From NCBI GenBank assembly GCA_031308135.1, contig JAHLJT010003656.1:48800335-48864334 (forward strand): a stretch of 64,000 nt of DNA, given 5' to 3'. The notes under the pieces are model-generated. The model did not search any database. It saw only the letters and a list, made by a program, of their open reading frames with translations, and was not told where the DNA came from. The number at the start of each line of letters is the position of its first letter. The stretch's first letter is position 1. Positions 60,519 to 64,000 of this stretch are shown one piece after another. The stretch is from Acheta domesticus. Lineage: Eukaryota > Arthropoda > Insecta > Orthoptera > Gryllidae. The translations under genes were made by a program, and so were the position numbers.

Positions 60519-63025
60519 TAAAACCTAAAGAAGAATATAATATCAAATGTAATTTTAATGTAAACAATCTAACGAAACATTTACTAGAACGATTTTCAAT
60601 TATTAAGTGACATTTCTTGGTTTGTAAACTTCTCTGTGCTTGGTCATGAAACTATTTTCATTAAAACTGTATCGTAATGAGTATTATTATGCAACTGGTT
60701 GCAGCCATCAAATGAGAACATTAAGCAATGGGAGTAAAACAAAGAAATTTTAGAAGATGTTCATTAAGGAACTGTTCAGCTAGTAATTCAGAAAATGGAT
60801 TGACGTGTCTTTTCTTGGGTGTCTCATCATATTGAATGCTTCCTGCAGCTTATAATGTGTTGAGTAGAAATTGATACCGTTAACGAACACGTTCGTGCCA
60901 AAACATTTAACGCAATTAAATCCTTCGACTCCCTCTTAATCAGATCCCATATTCGATTACTTAGGCAGCACGTCAAGGACAGGATAAATTTTAAGACTCA
61001 CAGTGGCACCCTCTGGAACTCACTTACGAGTACATTCGTACGGAGTCAAAATTAACCGGAAGCGCTGAAGGCATACTGGGTGCTATCTATAAAATCTCAA
61101 TCCAATCAAGAGTGAGCGAATGGACGAATATTTGTAAATCACCCAATGGAAAATCTCTATAAATATCTGGACATTAAGACACACTACAAACCAATTTTAA
61201 GATTACAGTTTTCATTACAAAATTAATGTTATCAAGTGGCTTAGCTTTGAAAAGAGCAGACATGTTTGTTTAATTATTTTCAGACTGTTTTCCTTTTTTA
61301 ATGACCTTTGTAATGACCTTTAATTACGTTCATTTGATTGTCCCAATCGTATGAAAAATGAGCACTCTGCATATTTAAATCCATGTTAATATTTTACTAT
61401 TGAAAAGGTAAGCGTCACAAAATCTCAATTCGTCATGCCAGGTATATTCCGGTACAATAATGCATTTAAATACATGTAAAATATTCAGTGAGGCATTTAA
61501 GAGTTTTAATTTTGTATGGGAATAACTTTTATTTTTTTAAAAATTCTACCAAAACATTGAAAACCATAATCTACACTAAACGCAAACGGTTATTTCGTCT
61601 AATCAAAGCGCCAACATCCCCTTGACATTTCTCAACGAGTGAAATACGTTCACGAGTGAAATATTCGTATGTAATACAAAATAACTCTAACTACATAACT
61701 CACATGGAGAAAATAAAACATTTCCGTGTAAATTTGACATTACTAAAAAAGATAACAATCAGGCACGAATGAAGTGAAACTATTAGTTGCGCGGAATCGT
61801 TAAGAGAAGTGAAATATTTAAATGAGTATAAAATTAATATTTATTGCAAATGGCAATAATTCACTTGTATTTATAATTGTAGTCTAATATTTTTCGAATA
61901 CGGCAAATTTCACTTTAAGTAGAAAACATACTATTTGCGGACAGCTTTATAGTACGGGATCGCGTGTGCAACTTTGTGCGTGATCTATTGGAGGCCCGTG
62001 TTTTGTGCATGTCTGCCAGTAATAAATAACTATATTATAAGATCTCGCTTTTAAATTCCGCAAGGTAAATATACTGAATCAACTTTCTGATAAGCATGTT
62101 GGCCATTTGTGCTGGGTGATTAGTTTGTTGAAGTAGACGTTGGCGGACATCATTTATGAGTTTCAAAACCACCGTCATTGAGGTATTTATGGACTCTTCT
62201 CTACCAATTGGATAGTTTATTGCGACACAAAATAACGATGAGCTTCTTTAAAAGGACGACGTAACATCTGTCACTTTTATTTTATTCAGAGAAATTATTA
62301 GAGTTATTTTGGTCTCTAAATATTGGTTCGAATGTTTACAATATTGATTTAACAATAATATATGTTATAGTTTGAGCCACGTAACTCAAGCATCTCTTGA
62401 AGTTTTGCAATAGATTTATCACCGAAGTGCATGATGGAATGGTGCTAATTGATACTGCTTTCACTTACATTTTTTACTTGTATTTTACGAGATATTGAAG
62501 CCATTTTCATTTTTTAAAATAGATCTATACATATTTTTAGAGAATCATGACAAGCGTAAAATTTCTAAACAAATGATATACATACGATCATATGCTTTAA
62601 AAACATTTATTTGAGTAATTTTGAGTTTTTGTGACCAATGTTTAACGTGTATTTTGAATGTAACAGTCCGCCGCACAAGGTCACGCAACACGCCCCTCTG
62701 ATAACGCGCGCTCGGGAAACGGAAGCTAATCAACATACCCACAATATATTGACAATATAATCACAATATATTGACTCACACTTTCCTTACACTGCATTAA
62801 ATAATAATCTTTTTTATGTATATGGACTAACAGTGTGTTCTAATGCTGAGAAAATACTGTTCAAAAACAAACACACTATCATATCACGCTTATTTTTCGT
62901 CAATGTCTATTATTTAGGAACTTTCTTGACCATATTTTGACGAATACATTTTTGAAACTATTGCATTTATTACACCATTATTGTTATTCGTACAACAATG
63001 AGGCTCACATTTGTCTCATCATCAG

Positions 63026-63152
63026 GCTTAGTGTGTAATACGCACAGTCCACTCAGTAGTTTCAAAAATGTGTTCGTCAAACGTTTGGCCAAGAAAGTTT
63101 CTGAATTACACTGTCTCTTTAAATTTCAAAAGATTACTTTTCAAATGGTAAA
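63026..63152. other. Unique sequence after the duplicated block
   Basis: This is the first sequence not present left of the gap. No feature recognised. Confidence 0.5.
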
Positions 63153-63352
63153 GTAAAGCCATCCCTGCGCAATTGCACACAGGCCGATGTGGCCCAAAGG
63201 GAAGGTGAAGGTTGGGCTCCACCCATTCGTCGCCGTCGGCACAAGGAGGAGGTTGTGTGGCGAGCACAATGTTCTGGCCGCCTTTACCCCCAGAAAAGAT
63301 CCTGGCACTCACTTGGAAAGGAGGGTGAGTCGACATCAGAGCCATCCTTTGA
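63153..63352 (-). mobile_element. SINE-like family S2, fragment a
   Basis: Shares with 63441-63600, at an offset of 288 bp, the blocks TCCCTGNGCAATTGCACACA, GAGCACAANGNTCNGGCCGC and AAAGATCCTGG. It lacks the tRNA-like head seen at the right end of fragment b. Orientation is inferred from fragment b. Confidence 0.6.
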
Positions 63353-63440
63353 GATATGTTTCCGAGAAGTTCATTATTGGTGACATGAATGGGAGATAGA
63401 CGGCAAATAATATTACAGTGTCTCTACCTTCAATAAAACG

Positions 63441-63717
63441 GTAAAGTTATCCCTGTGCAATTGCACACAGGCCGGTTGTGGCCCACAGGGGAGGCACAAA
63501 GAGGAGATTGTGTGCCGAGCACAACGCTCCGGCCGCTTTTATTAACCCCAGGAAAGATCCTGGTACTTACTTGAAAAGGACGATGAGTCGATGCCAGAAC
63601 CGCCCTAAATGGAAATTACCAGATAAGAAATCCAATCAATGTCGGAATTTTAATCTGTGTCCTTCAGGTCAGGAAAACTGAGCCTAATCACTGAATCACT
63701 GCGGCTCCTCCAATGAT
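63441..63717 (-). mobile_element. SINE-like family S2, copy b with tRNA-like head
   Basis: On the minus strand it starts GGAGCCGCAGTGATTCAGTG, which resembles a tRNA 5' half with an A-box-like TGATTCAGTGA (63688-63698), followed by a decayed B-box-like GATTAAAATTCC (63645-63657 region). The 3' part repeats fragment a. It is noncoding and probably an inactive SINE copy. Confidence 0.55.
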
Positions 63718-63865
63718 AAGGATATTAATTAAATAACAAAAAAATCATTAGTTACGGTCGCATCAACTACTCAGTCATTAGCGACCACAATTGGGTGTAA
63801 CGTTATGGTATGAGAATGAAACGCTATGGTGATGATAGGAGGTGAAAGGACGAACACATACAACC

Positions 63866-63982
63866 ATGCCCGAGGCGGGACTCGAACCCGCGAACCCACG
63901 ATCCAAAACCATTACGTGCCGTAATGGTTTACCAGTAGTAAACCAGTAGTGCCTACTGCTTCAGCGATCTCGGCCACGGGGA
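63866..63982 (-). mobile_element. tRNA-derived SINE head, family S3
   Basis: On the minus strand, TGGCCGAGATCG (A-box-like, about 63965-63976) and GGTTCGAGTCC (B box, 63878-63888) are well preserved. The T-arm stem GCGGG/CCCGC (63875-63879 and 63887-63891) is perfect. The tRNA-like part is ~117 nt, longer than any normal tRNA, with an internally repetitive insert (AGTAGTAAACCAGTAGTGCC on the plus strand). The acceptor stem pairs only partly. This points to a SINE promoter rather than a working tRNA gene. The body continues left to an undefined point near 63800. Confidence 0.7.
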
Positions 63983-64000
63983 CGACAATGATTTATTTTA

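Larger units (their letters stand above)
45087..63025 (+). repeat. Second copy of 26124-44086 (likely false duplication)
   Basis: Starting at GAATGTTCTTTGC (45088, equivalent to 26124) and ending at TTTGTCTCATCATCAG (63025, equivalent to 44086), the order, orientation and sequence are the same, with net lengths of 17,938 and 17,963 bp. Differences seen are chiefly single-base gains or losses, many in homopolymers, plus occasional substitutions and microsatellite length. Every feature of the first copy recurs: LINE remnant, S1 SINE pieces, CpG islands, 17-bp and C-rich minisatellites, 264-bp array and microsatellites. Confidence 0.97.

Noticed and set aside
63866..63982. Functional tRNA gene on the minus strand
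   Set aside because: The A and B boxes and T arm are good, but the tRNA-like part is ~117 nt with a repetitive insert and a poorly paired acceptor stem. A SINE head fits better.

Overview
The window looks like non-genic DNA from a large, AT-rich, repeat-laden arthropod genome, most likely an insect. The main support is an intact-looking BEL/Pao LTR retrotransposon, a jockey/CR1-like LINE reverse transcriptase fragment, several tRNA-derived SINE families, a hAT-type MITE and many mini- and microsatellites. I found no convincing host protein-coding exon on either strand. The low-complexity open frames lie in GC- or pyrimidine-rich tracts and are not supported as genes. The species cannot be named from the sequence.

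Layout, left to right. 1-1430: a GC-rich block with 15-, 10- and 20-bp G-rich tandem repeats followed by a C-rich tract. 2310-10013: a complete BEL/Pao element with 747-bp LTRs that look identical by eye, a GGGT target-site duplication, a tandem-repeat leader, Gag-protease, and RT-RNase H-integrase broken by six apparent single-base indels. 10600-11910: degenerate ~95-bp repeats and an 80-bp minisatellite. 12-25 kb: AT-rich intergenic DNA holding a hAT MITE (16889-17233), three members of an unclassified repeat family with a palindromic hairpin (15.9, 18.1 and 21.0 kb), a CpG-rich/purine-rich block at 23.1-23.7 kb and a ~500-bp SINE. 25.7-26.9 kb: the LINE fragment. 27-44 kb: SINE pieces, CpG islands coupled to pyrimidine minisatellites, a five-unit 264-bp tandem array and microsatellites. 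44087-45086: exactly 1000 N. 45087-63025: the same ~18 kb again. 63026-64000: unique sequence with two more SINE families.

The most important structural point is that 26124-44086 and 45088-63025 are the same sequence in the same orientation, differing mainly by one-base, often homopolymer, indels. They sit immediately either side of a fixed-size gap. The simplest reading is that two contigs with an 18-kb terminal overlap (or two haplotypes) were scaffolded end to end without merging. If so, the gap is artificial and every feature in the second copy is counted twice. The indels that break the BEL pol frame are of the same one-base type, so some of them may be consensus errors rather than biology.

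I did not find a convincing undescribed biological system. The most novel material is the palindromic-hairpin repeat family, the 264-bp array open on both strands, the tandem-repeat leader and triple polypurine-like motif of the BEL element, and the recurring pairing of CpG island with pyrimidine minisatellite.
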